From the NCBI GenBank assembly GCA_003229305.1, contig QIDH01000017.1, forward strand, positions 1 to 52,887: a stretch of DNA of 52,887 nucleotides, read 5' to 3'. The notes under the pieces were generated by a model. The model saw nothing but the letters and a program-made list of their open reading frames with translations. It was not told where the DNA came from and did not search any database. Position 1 is the stretch's first letter. Every line of letters begins with the position of its first letter. A program made the position numbers and the translations under genes. Of this stretch, positions 25,545 to 33,768 are shown one piece after another. The DNA comes from Acidimicrobiia bacterium (GTDB lineage Bacteria; Actinomycetota; Acidimicrobiia; Spongiisociales; Spongiisociaceae).

Positions 25545-27389
25545 GTGGGACTCAGCAAACTGACGAACAGATGGCAAGGTAGTCAGACGACCGCCGATCG
25601 ATCGGGACAGTCGACCCTCCCATTCCGGGTGAGGGCGATCAACCTCGGCCTGAGATTCTCGTGGGTGGTTGTTGTCGTGCTCGTCATCGAGACCGCTCGT
25701 CTCGATGTGATGAGCCAGCAACCCGCTTGGGCAGCCATCCTGGGCGTCGCTGCGATGCTCGGCGCCCTGTCCTTGATCCGATGGCGCAACGTCCTGGACA
25801 GGCCGATCGGCACCGTCCTTCTATGGCTATGGGCCGCCGTGATCTTGGTCGCATTGGCGGCAGCGTTGAGCATCGAAGAGCTCTCTCAGGCCATGCTGAC
25901 CGTATATCTCGTGATGATCGTTTTCGTCGCGGTCATCGGAAAGACCGGCACTGTTGTGACGGTGACTGTGGCCGCAGCCGGGTCATACGCAGTCATCCCT
26001 GTTCTGGCCGGCCATACTCGGAGTTTTGGCAGCCTGGTGGTTCCGCTCATCGCTCTGGTCGCGATTGCGATCATCGCCAAATCGCTCACCAACGCATACT
26101 CGTCGAGCGTTGCACACGGTCGAAGGCAATCCGACGAACTCGCCAGGCAGGAGACCAACTTCGAACGCCTCTACGAGGTGTCGAGAACCATCGCGTCAGG
26201 CGACAGACTGAACAACGTCCTTCCTGAGTTGGTTGGCAAAATCGGCAGCTACCTCGACGCAGAGGTTGGCGTCGTGCTGATGCGGCAAGAAAACTCTCCG
26301 ACCCTCGAGGTGCTCTCGCCGATCTGGGCCGCCGGCCACACGCTGGAGGTGGCTGGGTACAAGATCGGTCTGAGGACGTCCGACCCGCTGGCCAAGGTCT
26401 ACATGACCAGCAAACCCACGATGTTCGAGTCGCTCAGATCCGATCCTGACCGAAACGGCATCCTCGGAGAGTTGGGGGTCGACAACGCAATGGCTGTGCC
26501 AATGAGGGTCGAAGGACAGACGATCGGGGTGCTTGTGCTTGGCGATCGCCACACCGGCAAGTTCGATTCCGGCGACCTCCTCGACTTTGTTTCGTTGGCA
26601 GCTCCCGCCTCGCTGGTTCTCGCGCACATCGACCGATACGAAGAAGCCGCAGAAACCAGCAGAAAGATGGAAGAACTGGCGAGGATGAAAACCGATTTCG
26701 TATCAGTGGTCAGTCACGAGTTGCGCACTCCCCTGACGGGCATCATCGGTTCGCTCGCCACCCTGGCTCGCCCGGAGCTGACCCCTGAGCGTCCAGCCGC
26801 CAAGGAACTCCTGACCTCTGCCCGCAATCAGGCCGATCGGCTTCGCCGCCTGATCGAGGACCTGCTGATGGTGTCGAGAATCGAGAATCAGACGCTTCCT
26901 CAGCAGCCGAGCAAGATCAAGCTTTTCCCGTTCTTGCGAGACATGATCAACGTTGTGCCAGGCGCAGCCGACCTTGTCACATCGAAGGTTCACGAAGAGG
27001 CCGAAACCATCGAAGCCGACCCAGATCAACTCCAGCGGGTTCTGATCAATCTCGTCCAGAACGCCATCAAGTACGCGAGAGGATCGAAAATTGAGATCGT
27101 CGTTGCACCACGACGGGCTCATCAAGTGGCGATAGCGGTCATTGATCACGGCCCAGGCATCAGTGCCGAGAAACGCAGCGCGGTCTTCGACCGATTCACT
27201 CAACTCGAACCAGCGGCCACCCGTTCGCAGGGCGGCACCGGATTAGGCCTCCACATCGTCAAGGGCCTGACCCAATCGCTTGGCGGGACAGTCGACGTGA
27301 CCGATACTCCAGGCGGTGGAGCCACTTTTGTCGTCGTAATCCCCCGATCGCCGGGCGCGGTGCCCCCGGACTCGATCCGCCTCCTCTGA
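25545..27389 (+). CDS. Membrane histidine kinase with GAF sensor domain (orphan)
   Basis: 614 aa. Five or six hydrophobic segments fill about 35-190, a coiled linker leads to a GAF domain (about 205-365), then HisKA with FVSVVSHELRTPLTGIIG (phospho-acceptor His391) and HATPase_c with NLVQNAIKYARG, DHGPGIS and GGTGLGLHI. No response regulator is adjacent. The GTG at 25545 has GAGG 10 bases ahead and is preferred; another GTG at 25470 would add 25 residues. It is divergent from the Mur ligase cassette, so a role in envelope sensing is conceivable but unproven. Confidence 0.9.
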   Translation: MGLSKLTNRWQGSQTTADRSGQSTLPFRVRAINLGLRFSWVVVVVLVIETARLDVMSQQPAWAAILGVAAMLGALSLIRWRNVLDRPIGTVLLWLWAAVILVALAAALSIEELSQAMLTVYLVMIVFVAVIGKTGTVVTVTVAAAGSYAVIPVLAGHTRSFGSLVVPLIALVAIAIIAKSLTNAYSSSVAHGRRQSDELARQETNFERLYEVSRTIASGDRLNNVLPELVGKIGSYLDAEVGVVLMRQENSPTLEVLSPIWAAGHTLEVAGYKIGLRTSDPLAKVYMTSKPTMFESLRSDPDRNGILGELGVDNAMAVPMRVEGQTIGVLVLGDRHTGKFDSGDLLDFVSLAAPASLVLAHIDRYEEAAETSRKMEELARMKTDFVSVVSHELRTPLTGIIGSLATLARPELTPERPAAKELLTSARNQADRLRRLIEDLLMVSRIENQTLPQQPSKIKLFPFLRDMINVVPGAADLVTSKVHEEAETIEADPDQLQRVLINLVQNAIKYARGSKIEIVVAPRRAHQVAIAVIDHGPGISAEKRSAVFDRFTQLEPAATRSQGGTGLGLHIVKGLTQSLGGTVDVTDTPGGGATFVVVIPRSPGAVPPDSIRLL

Positions 27390-27416
27390 CCAGTTGGGTC
27401 GGAGGCCAGCAGATGC

Positions 27417-28211
27417 TCAGTCCTCTTTCACCGGTAGTCCGGCTGCCATCGCGTGCACGCCGGCGTCGACGTGCACGATCTCGCCGGTGGTCATCTTCGC
27501 CCAGTCGGACAGCAATACACAGACCATCCTCGCCACGGGATCTGGATCGGCGGTATCCCAAACAAGTGGCGCCCGCTCGTCCCAAACATGTGCGAGAGCG
27601 TCAAAGCTCGGGATCGACTTCGCGGCGACGGTGGCCAGCGGGCCTGCCGAGACTGCATTAACTCTGATCTGGTGTCGGCCTAGATAACCGGCCAAGAAAC
27701 GGGTAACCGAAGCCAGAGCCGCCTTGGAGACACCCATCCAATCGTATACCGGCCAAGCCATTACCCCGTTGTCGAAATCGAGGGTGACCAGTGAGCCGCC
27801 ACCTGCCTGCTGCATCAACGGCAAAAGCCCGGCAGCCAACGTCTTGTACGAAAACGCCGAGGTCGTGAACGCAACCTGAGCACTCTCCATCGGCGTGTTC
27901 AAGAAGTTGCCGCCGAGAGCATCCTCCGGGGCGTAGGCGATCGCGTGCAGTGCACCGTCAACCGCTCCCCATTTCGAATCGAGCGTCTCAACCAGTCTGT
28001 CCATGTGGCTCGGGTCGTTGATGTCGAGTTCAATCACATCTGGAGGTTTTGGAAGACGACCTGCCGAGCGCTCCGTGAGGCGCATTCCCCGCCCGAATCC
28101 GGTCAACACGACCTCGGCACCCTGCTCCTGGGCGACCTTGGCCGTGTGCCAGGCAATCGAGCCATCGGTGAGCACGCCCGTTATGAGCAGTCGTTTATCT
28201 TCGAGCAGCAT
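27417..28211 (-). CDS. fabI: Enoyl-ACP reductase, InhA-like
   Basis: 264-aa short-chain dehydrogenase of the FabI/InhA group. Residues 8-20 read LLITGVLTDGSIAW, close to the InhA cofactor loop, followed by TAKVAQEQGAEVVLTGFGRG. The active-site segment YDWMGVSK carries the Tyr-x6-Lys pair. The C-terminal GEIVHVDAGVHAMA is typical. It reduces trans-2-enoyl-ACP with NADH, the last step of each elongation cycle. It stands alone here without mabA/fabG. Confidence 0.92.
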   Translation of the reverse strand: MLLEDKRLLITGVLTDGSIAWHTAKVAQEQGAEVVLTGFGRGMRLTERSAGRLPKPPDVIELDINDPSHMDRLVETLDSKWGAVDGALHAIAYAPEDALGGNFLNTPMESAQVAFTTSAFSYKTLAAGLLPLMQQAGGGSLVTLDFDNGVMAWPVYDWMGVSKAALASVTRFLAGYLGRHQIRVNAVSAGPLATVAAKSIPSFDALAHVWDERAPLVWDTADPDPVARMVCVLLSDWAKMTTGEIVHVDAGVHAMAAGLPVKED

Positions 28212-28384
28212 GGATGTCCTCCGTCACGTCGAGTCAGATGGTATGCCATCGACGACGAGATATGGGTTTTGCGGCGATTCAGCAAAATGGTCGTTCGCGA
28301 ACCGATATCACCAACAACGCCGACCGTGTACATAGAAGTCCTCACCCAACCGGCAGTTGGAAGTATGACCGCTCGCCGCAGTGC

Positions 28385-28747
28385 TCAGAACGACTCGGCG
28401 AAGTTGACTACCGCCCGAAGGCCAAGACCCATCGTGAAGAGCAAAACGAGTGCCCAGCCGAGGGCCGGCCGCTTCTCGAACTGGACCCGGTAGATGTAGA
28501 CGAATGTGAACGTAAACAGGATGACGAAACCGTAGAACATGTGGATTGAGCCCGGTTCGATGCCCTGTCCAAACCGGGCGAGCCCCAGCCCCACTTGAAT
28601 CAGCATCGCGACTACCGCGACCGAGACGACCGACCGGAACACCAGATCGATGGGGCGTTTGGAAAAGTTGTAGACGAAACAGATCAGACTGGCGAACCCG
28701 TTGATGCCTATCGCCACCCAGGCGAACGCTGCATGGACTTCTCCCAT
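28385..28747 (-). CDS. Small four-helix membrane protein, unknown function
   Basis: 120 aa with four hydrophobic stretches (about 5-25, 37-56, 68-86 and 95-113) and short charged loops. Features include a His-Met pair in GSIHMFYGF in the third helix and RPALGWALVLLF in the last. No recognised motif. The layout recalls small haem- or quinone-linked membrane proteins but lacks a clear ligand pair. It lies alone between fabI and a convergent-free gap, and its codon use matches its neighbours. Confidence 0.7.
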   Translation of the reverse strand: MGEVHAAFAWVAIGINGFASLICFVYNFSKRPIDLVFRSVVSVAVVAMLIQVGLGLARFGQGIEPGSIHMFYGFVILFTFTFVYIYRVQFEKRPALGWALVLLFTMGLGLRAVVNFAESF

Positions 28748-28833
28748 TCGACCGGCCTCCCTTCGGCTCGTTTTCGGAAGGCGGATCGTAGGCGGGCGCG
28801 CCAGCAGCGCAATTCCGACCTGGTGATCTTGGC

Positions 28834-29391
28834 TCAGTTCGCGCAGTCCGCATAGTGGTGAACCACCGGGGTCAGAGCGTCGGCTATCTGATCGAGCACC
28901 GGGCCAGACCTTAGGCCTGAGCCGAGTTCCAACTGCACTCCCCCTCCCCTACTGAGATTCACCGGATTGTTCGGATGGGTACCACGCAGGTTCATCGGGA
29001 TTTCGTGCAAATCGTCGATCACGTCTATACCCGAGGCTCGCAGAGCAGCTCCGACATCACGGGCGGCAACTCGATTGGCTCCGCCTACGAGGACAGTTGA
29101 CTCCATCCCCGGCCGCCCGTATCCGTGAATCGAGAAGATGATCCCGCAATGGGCGACGAACTCTGCGAGGCGATCCGATGCCTCGAGCCGGTATTTCGTG
29201 GAGGGAATGTGCCACCAGAGGGACGGCGGTTGGGTGACCGTATAGATGCTCAGATCGAGTCGAGCAGCGAGTATCTCGGCAAGCTGGACGGTGCCGACCT
29301 CGAGCCCTCCGTGCAGCGCCATAGCCCCGACGGTCGATTGCAGCGCGGATCTTTCAACCACGCCGTCCAGAAGAAGTAGATCAGCAAGCAC
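28834..29391 (-). CDS. Poly-gamma-glutamate hydrolase-like zinc peptidase
   Basis: 185 aa. The pattern MALHGGLEVGTVQLAEILA (an early His ligand and Glu), then IIFSIHGYGR ... VLVGGANR and finally NPVNLSRGGGVQLELGSGLR, fits the phage-type poly-gamma-glutamate hydrolase family (PghP, PF05908), which cuts gamma-linked glutamate polymers. There is no signal peptide, and the start (GTG 29391) is weakly supported. Possible roles are degradation of capsular polyglutamate or of folate/F420 polyglutamate tails; the latter is speculation prompted by the F420-type gene nearby. Confidence 0.72.
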   Translation of the reverse strand: MLADLLLLDGVVERSALQSTVGAMALHGGLEVGTVQLAEILAARLDLSIYTVTQPPSLWWHIPSTKYRLEASDRLAEFVAHCGIIFSIHGYGRPGMESTVLVGGANRVAARDVGAALRASGIDVIDDLHEIPMNLRGTHPNNPVNLSRGGGVQLELGSGLRSGPVLDQIADALTPVVHHYADCAN

Positions 29392-29427
29392 ACCGACAGG
29401 GTAACGGCGACAGCTCGGAGACCCGCT

Positions 29428-29709
29428 CTAGAGTTCGATCAGTTGACCGGACCGCAGGTCGAGGACGAACTCACGCTCCGAAGCCGAATCCGCGATCCAA
29501 TTCGCGAGCTGGGAGCCCGGTTGGCGAACCAGCCACCAGGCGTAGCGAACATCCCCCTGAGCCGCCTGAAAGGCTCGCCTCGCAATCCTGGCGTGCCCAA
29601 CCGCCTCTTCCTCGGTCTCGAACTCTCCGATGACGGTTTCTCTTGGCGGCGGAGCGGGGCGTCCCGGTTGGAACGTGAGTTCAATGAACTCAACCGCCTC
29701 AAATGTCAT
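29428..29709 (-). CDS. Small hypothetical protein
   Basis: 93 aa from the ATG at 29709, which has GAGGAAAG directly ahead; a longer in-frame form to 29784 is less likely. The sequence MTFEAVEFIELTFQPG ... FETEEEAVGHARIARRAFQAAQGDVRYAWWLVRQPGSQLANWIADS ... EFVLDLRSGQLIEL suggests a compact alpha/beta domain of the kind often annotated as conserved hypothetical in actinobacteria. It reads in the same direction as the hydrolase-like gene 36 bases downstream and may be co-transcribed. Confidence 0.6.
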   Translation of the reverse strand: MTFEAVEFIELTFQPGRPAPPPRETVIGEFETEEEAVGHARIARRAFQAAQGDVRYAWWLVRQPGSQLANWIADSASEREFVLDLRSGQLIEL

Positions 29710-29987
29710 GCTTTCCTCCGCGAGAAGCAACGCGTCTACATACAACGCCACATCTTCGAGAGGTTCCCTGACTAACCCCAGCATGTGGTTAATCGTAACT
29801 CTAGTCGCGCGGCTAGTCCTGGGTCGGTCACCCTCAGTGGCAAGCTATTTCTCTTTGCGTGAGATGTCTGGTCACTCGATTGAAGGTTACTGATTGTCTT
29901 GCCACTCGGATCGATCCCGCGGCAATAGGGCTCGCCTCCCCACCCCCGCTTGTCGAATTTGGGCCTTCAGCTTCCGCCGATGGTGAT

Positions 29988-30006
29988 CTACTATATTTTG
30001 TAGTAG
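29988..30006 (+). promoter_or_regulatory. Inverted repeat upstream of the Rieske gene
   Basis: CTACTA (29988-29993) and TAGTAG (30001-30006) are perfect inverted repeats around an AT-rich 7-base centre that contains TATATTTT. The element lies 17 bases before the ATG at 30023 in an otherwise GC-rich region, so it combines a likely -10 region with a regulator site. Confidence 0.45.
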
Positions 30007-30022
30007 AGAACCGAGTCACGTC

Positions 30023-30838
30023 ATGGACAGAGCCCTTCTCCTGGGATTCGTACTCATCCTCGCTGCGGCGGTCGGAGGAACGATCGCCGTTGCGTCCTCG
30101 CGGCCCCACGAGCGTGCAAGGAGGCCCAAGAGCCCAAGAGAGACGTCGAGGAGCCGCCGACAGACCGGAGCCCCCACAACTGCGACCGAGCTCGTCATCT
30201 CCAAAGCCCCGATTGCGGAGGCTGGATCGACGATGACCGCCGTCCTGACTCAGCAGGTGGAGGAGGTCTCACCCGAAGAGAGCGGCATGACCAGACGGCG
30301 CTTCTTCAACCGGGCGGCAGGGAGCCTTTTTGCCACATACGGTCTGGTTCTAGGGACTTCGATGCTCGCCTTCTTCTGGCCACGTCTGTCGGGGAGTTTC
30401 GGGACCAGGGTTGACGCAGGGCCAATCAAAGATCTCAAGGCCCTCCTGACCACATCAGACGGCCAACCCTCTTTCGCAGTGGTTTCAGAGGCCAGGGCCT
30501 ACATAGTTCCGGTGAGCGAACCCGAGCTCGCGACTTCGCAGTTCGCCCAACCTGGTCTAGAAGTGGATGGGGTGATGGCACTCTGGTGGCGGTGTGTCCA
30601 CCTCGGTTGTCGGACGCCGTGGTGCGCAAGCTCAATCGGCTTCGAATGCCCGTGCCACGGCTCCAAGTACAACCTGCTCGGCGAATACGAGGCGGGTCCT
30701 GCACCTCGGAACCTCGACCGCTTCGCAATTGAACTGACCAAAGATGGGCGCCTCATCATCGACACCGGAACCATCGTGCAGACACCGAGGGCCCCCAGCC
30801 AAACGGTGGAGTACCCTCGCGGGCCATCCTGCATCTGA
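30023..30838 (+). CDS. Rieske iron-sulfur protein with Tat-type anchor (orphan)
   Basis: 271 aa. One hydrophobic helix lies at 4-25, then about 65 residues of Arg/Pro/Thr-rich linker, then a twin-arginine motif TRRRFFNRA (about 90) with a second hydrophobic helix (100-120), as in actinobacterial QcrA proteins. The Rieske domain holds C191-x-H193 and C209-x2-H212 as 2Fe-2S ligands, with C196 and C211 placed for the usual disulfide. QcrA works in the bc1 complex with cytochrome b, but no qcrB or qcrC gene is adjacent, so the partner is elsewhere or this is a stand-alone redox protein. A repeat element begins right after the stop codon. Confidence 0.9.
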   Translation: MDRALLLGFVLILAAAVGGTIAVASSRPHERARRPKSPRETSRSRRQTGAPTTATELVISKAPIAEAGSTMTAVLTQQVEEVSPEESGMTRRRFFNRAAGSLFATYGLVLGTSMLAFFWPRLSGSFGTRVDAGPIKDLKALLTTSDGQPSFAVVSEARAYIVPVSEPELATSQFAQPGLEVDGVMALWWRCVHLGCRTPWCASSIGFECPCHGSKYNLLGEYEAGPAPRNLDRFAIELTKDGRLIIDTGTIVQTPRAPSQTVEYPRGPSCI

Positions 30839-30970
30839 GAAACACAGCCACAGCCACAGCGACAGCGACAGCGACAGCGACAGCTCTACATGTTGTGCAA
30901 TCCCGAAAGTTTGCAAGCAAACTCTGTTAGGGCTACGGCCGCCAGGCCAAAACCGGCGGGCTTAGCCGAT
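30839..30970 (+). repeat. REP/MITE-like element copy 2 with expanded hexanucleotide tract
   Basis: Starts at the Rieske stop codon. 30844-30884 is a run of about 6.8 hexamers (ACAGCC twice, then ACAGCG). Next comes CTCTACA, then a hairpin unit at about 30898-30967 matching the reverse complement of the repeat behind mutM (GCAAACTCTGTTAGGGC, GGCCGCCAGGCC, AACCGGCGGGCTTA), ending in the shared flank CCGATTGTG. The mutM copy has a single AGCCACAGC in place of the hexamer tract. The tract is probably a slippage expansion inside the element. Confidence 0.8.
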
Positions 30971-31004
30971 TGTGGTGGTGCGGCCGGGCCGGTTCCTGCT
31001 CTGG

Positions 31005-31466
31005 CTATTTCGTAACATCGGCGATGGTGGCGCTCGTCGACGTCACCAGATCGGCGCCGGCCAGATTGATGGCGACCCCATGGGCTCCTCCCCCGATCGA
31101 TGCAACTTCGAGCCCGGCCACTACATCGTCAACGATCACCGGCCAATCACCACGTGCGCCGAAGGGCGTGACCATTCCCCTCTCATAACCAGTGATCGCC
31201 ACGAGCTGATCCTGGTCGGCCATCGCGGCCCGACTCACGCCGAGTTGCGTCCTCAGCTTGGGCCAGGCGATCGATCGATCGCCACTGACACAAACGAGGA
31301 TGTAGTCGTCGTCGCCTCGCCGCACAACCAGGGTCTTGACAACGGAAGCGACATCCACACCTCGCAACTCAGCCGCCTGTTCGATCGTCTCGGCGCGACC
31401 GTATTCGAGAACCTCGTGAGCTACGTCTAGGGCCTGTATGGCTGCGATCGCCGGCGTATCAGCCAT
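31005..31466 (-). CDS. ybaK: YbaK/EbsC-type aminoacyl-tRNA deacylase
   Basis: 153 aa. ETIEQAAELRGVDVASVVKTLVVRRGDDDYILVCVSGDRSIAWPKLRTQLG contains the conserved lysine of the YbaK fold (VVKTL). GYERGMVTPFG and the C-terminal SIGGGAHGVAINL are the other family blocks. These trans-editing enzymes hydrolyse mischarged tRNAs such as Cys- or Ala-tRNA(Pro). It is convergent with the Rieske gene across the repeat element and reads in the same direction as the acyl-CoA ligase 27 bases upstream. Confidence 0.9.
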   Translation of the reverse strand: MADTPAIAAIQALDVAHEVLEYGRAETIEQAAELRGVDVASVVKTLVVRRGDDDYILVCVSGDRSIAWPKLRTQLGVSRAAMADQDQLVAITGYERGMVTPFGARGDWPVIVDDVVAGLEVASIGGGAHGVAINLAGADLVTSTSATIADVTK

Positions 31467-31493
31467 CCTGGAGCCTGGCCCGGTTGTGATTGC

Positions 31494-33107
31494 TCAACCG
31501 AGGTACATGTCCGCGTACTGCTCACGAACGACCTTCTTGTCGAACTTACCCGTGCCCGTCTTGGGCACGTCGTCTGTGAACACGTAATCGTCCGGCAGCC
31601 ACCATTTCGCCACCTTGTCTTCGAGGAATGCGGTCAGTTCCTCCTTGGTGACATCCTGGCCGGGAGCCTTGACGACGACGGCCAGAGGACGCTCTTGCCA
31701 TTTCGGGTGTTTGAGCCCGACCACCGCAGCCTCCGCTACAGCCGGATGGGCCATGAGGGTGTTCTCGAGATCGATCGAAGAGATCCACTCTCCGCCAGAT
31801 TTGATCACGTCCTTGGCCCGATCGGTGATCCGCACGTAACCCTCAGGGGTGATCTTGCAGACGTCACCGGTGCGCAACCAGCCGTCAACCATGGTTTCTG
31901 CGCTGCGGGAATCTCGCAGGTACTCCGCCGCGATCCACGGTCCCTGAATCAGAAGTTCGCCGAAAGCCTCCCCGTCGTGGGGTAGCTCATCTCCATCGTC
32001 GTCCACGATCTTGACACGTAGTCCCGGCACGGGAATTCCCGCGGTCTCCAGGAAATCGAGCCGCCGATCCCAATCCCAGTCATGCATTTCCGGCTTGAGG
32101 ACACTCACCGATGCGATCGGGTTGGTCTCGGTCATCCCCCAACCCTGGATGATCTGAATGCCGCGCTCCTTGTAGAACCAATCGATCATCGAACGAGGCA
32201 CCGCTGAACCGCCACACAGGAACGAGTGAATCGTCGATGTATCTCGATCCGGGTTCTCCGCGAGGTAGTTCTGGATCCCTTGCCATACGGTCGGGACCCC
32301 GGCGGAAAAAGTCACTTCCTCAGTCTCGATGAGATCGATGATCGCCTTGGGAGACAAGTCAGGGCCTGGATATGTGAACTTGGCGCCGACTGTCGTCGCC
32401 ATGAAGGGATAACCCCACGCGGCCGCATGAAACATCGGCACAACCGGAAGGATGTTGTCGGTCGGCATCATCGGTTTCACGATGAGCCCAGACAGCGTGT
32501 GCAGATAGGTGGAACGCTGTGTGTACGCGACCCCCTTGGGATTACCGGTAGTTCCTGACGTGTAGCAATACATGTGAGGGGAGCGCTCATCGAGCATTGG
32601 CCACTCACGCTGTGGCTCCTCGTCGGCAATCAGGTCTTCGTACGAGATGGCACCAGGCAGGGTCGTCGCCGAAGCGTCGCCACCCATGATGACCCATTGG
32701 CGAACGTTGGCGAACTTGTCGGCCAGCGGTTCGAGGGCGGGGGCCAAATTCGGATCAACGAAGATCACCTGGTCTTCGCCGTGGTTGACGATGTACTCGA
32801 GCTGGTCAGGGAACAGCCTGATGTTGAGCGTGTGACAAATCACGCCGGTGTTGGCCGTGGCCCAGTACAGCTCGTGATGGCGCTGGTTGTTCCAGGCGTA
32901 CGTGCCGATCACATCGCCCTGGCCGAGGCCGAGCGATCCGAACGCCGAGGCGAGTTTCCTGACTCTGACGTCGGTCTCGGCGTACGTGTTGCGCCATATG
33001 GAACCGTCTGCTTCGACCGAGACGATCTCCTGGTTCGGAAAAATGCGGTTGGAATGGTCGTACAGGGTCGACAGGAGCAGCGGGAAATCCATCATGTGTG
33101 GGGGCAA
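31494..33107 (-). CDS. Long/medium-chain fatty acyl-CoA ligase (FadD-like)
   Basis: 537-aa ANL-superfamily enzyme that activates a carboxylic acid with ATP and CoA. The AMP motif [12 protein letters not shown], the adenine-site GWGMTETNP, the hinge motif [11 protein letters not shown] and the C-terminal lysine region TGTGKFDKK are all present. The best start is a TTG at 33107, with GGAG 7 bases ahead. ATGs at 33095 and 33092 follow closely but lie too far from that site. A longer frame to 33206 overlaps the PH-domain gene and is rejected. Acyl preference cannot be read. Confidence 0.88.
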   Translation of the reverse strand: MPPHMMDFPLLLSTLYDHSNRIFPNQEIVSVEADGSIWRNTYAETDVRVRKLASAFGSLGLGQGDVIGTYAWNNQRHHELYWATANTGVICHTLNIRLFPDQLEYIVNHGEDQVIFVDPNLAPALEPLADKFANVRQWVIMGGDASATTLPGAISYEDLIADEEPQREWPMLDERSPHMYCYTSGTTGNPKGVAYTQRSTYLHTLSGLIVKPMMPTDNILPVVPMFHAAAWGYPFMATTVGAKFTYPGPDLSPKAIIDLIETEEVTFSAGVPTVWQGIQNYLAENPDRDTSTIHSFLCGGSAVPRSMIDWFYKERGIQIIQGWGMTETNPIASVSVLKPEMHDWDWDRRLDFLETAGIPVPGLRVKIVDDDGDELPHDGEAFGELLIQGPWIAAEYLRDSRSAETMVDGWLRTGDVCKITPEGYVRITDRAKDVIKSGGEWISSIDLENTLMAHPAVAEAAVVGLKHPKWQERPLAVVVKAPGQDVTKEELTAFLEDKVAKWWLPDDYVFTDDVPKTGTGKFDKKVVREQYADMYLG

Positions 33108-33159
33108 GGGTGTCTCCTTTTCAATACAGGGAATATGGTCAGACGAACCAAGTTGGCCG

Positions 33160-33768
33160 TCAAATGTCATCCAACAACCGACGCTTCTTGTTCTCGAACT
33201 CCTCATCGGTGATCAAGCCCTGATCACGTAAGCCGGCCAACTTCGAAATCTCGTCTGCAGAGGACCGACTTCCCGCCCCTTCCAATGCCAAGATGCGGGC
33301 TTCACGAATCCGATAGATCATCGATTGGGTCTCTTCAGGTTTTGGGATGTCTGTGTACCTGCTCTGACCGCCCTCACCCGCCGATTCGACGATGAGATCC
33401 CCAGAGCGCAGGATGCGCTCACCGACGGTCTGGCTGAACGCCACGTTGTCGATCCGCTCGAGTGGGATCTCCTTGCCGCGTCTGGCGATGAGTCCTTCTC
33501 GGATCACCAATCTCTCGTTGGTGATGATGTACTTGGTGAAGAGCCAGTCAGCCCACGACTTGGAACCGAAGCCGAGGCCAAGCAAAACCAACCCAACGGG
33601 AACCGCAATGCCAACGATTCCGCTGATCTCTGTCACAGAGGCGAAGGCGATCGCCACAACTATCGACAATGCCAAGAGCGCTACCGGAGCGATCAGCAAT
33701 TTCCAATGCGGTCGGAACTCGGTCACGACACGCTCTCCTGGGCTCAACAACCGTTCGGGATACGCCAT
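33160..33768 (-). CDS. Membrane protein with bacterial PH domain and SHOCT tail
   Basis: 202 aa. Two hydrophobic helices at about 24-44 and 50-68 precede a bPH2/YdbS-type domain (YIITNERLVIREGLIARRGKEIPLERIDNVAFSQTVGERIL ... GDLIVESAGEGG). The C-terminal 40 residues (SADEISKLAGLRDQGLITDEEFENKKRRLLDD) form a SHOCT motif, a short helical hairpin common at the ends of bacterial membrane proteins. Such proteins are thought to act in envelope or lipid-surface functions. It follows the long structured gene-free region and is 52 bases upstream of the acyl-CoA ligase. Confidence 0.88.
   Translation of the reverse strand: MAYPERLLSPGERVVTEFRPHWKLLIAPVALLALSIVVAIAFASVTEISGIVGIAVPVGLVLLGLGFGSKSWADWLFTKYIITNERLVIREGLIARRGKEIPLERIDNVAFSQTVGERILRSGDLIVESAGEGGQSRYTDIPKPEETQSMIYRIREARILALEGAGSRSSADEISKLAGLRDQGLITDEEFENKKRRLLDDI

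Noticed and set aside
30016-30204. Short minus-strand frames opposite the Rieske linker
   Set aside because: They mirror the Arg/Pro-rich linker of a certain gene and have no start signals.
33108-33206. Longer start for the acyl-CoA ligase overlapping the PH-domain gene
   Set aside because: The extension overlaps the SHOCT tail of the upstream gene and lacks a ribosome site; the TTG at 33107 follows GGAG closely.
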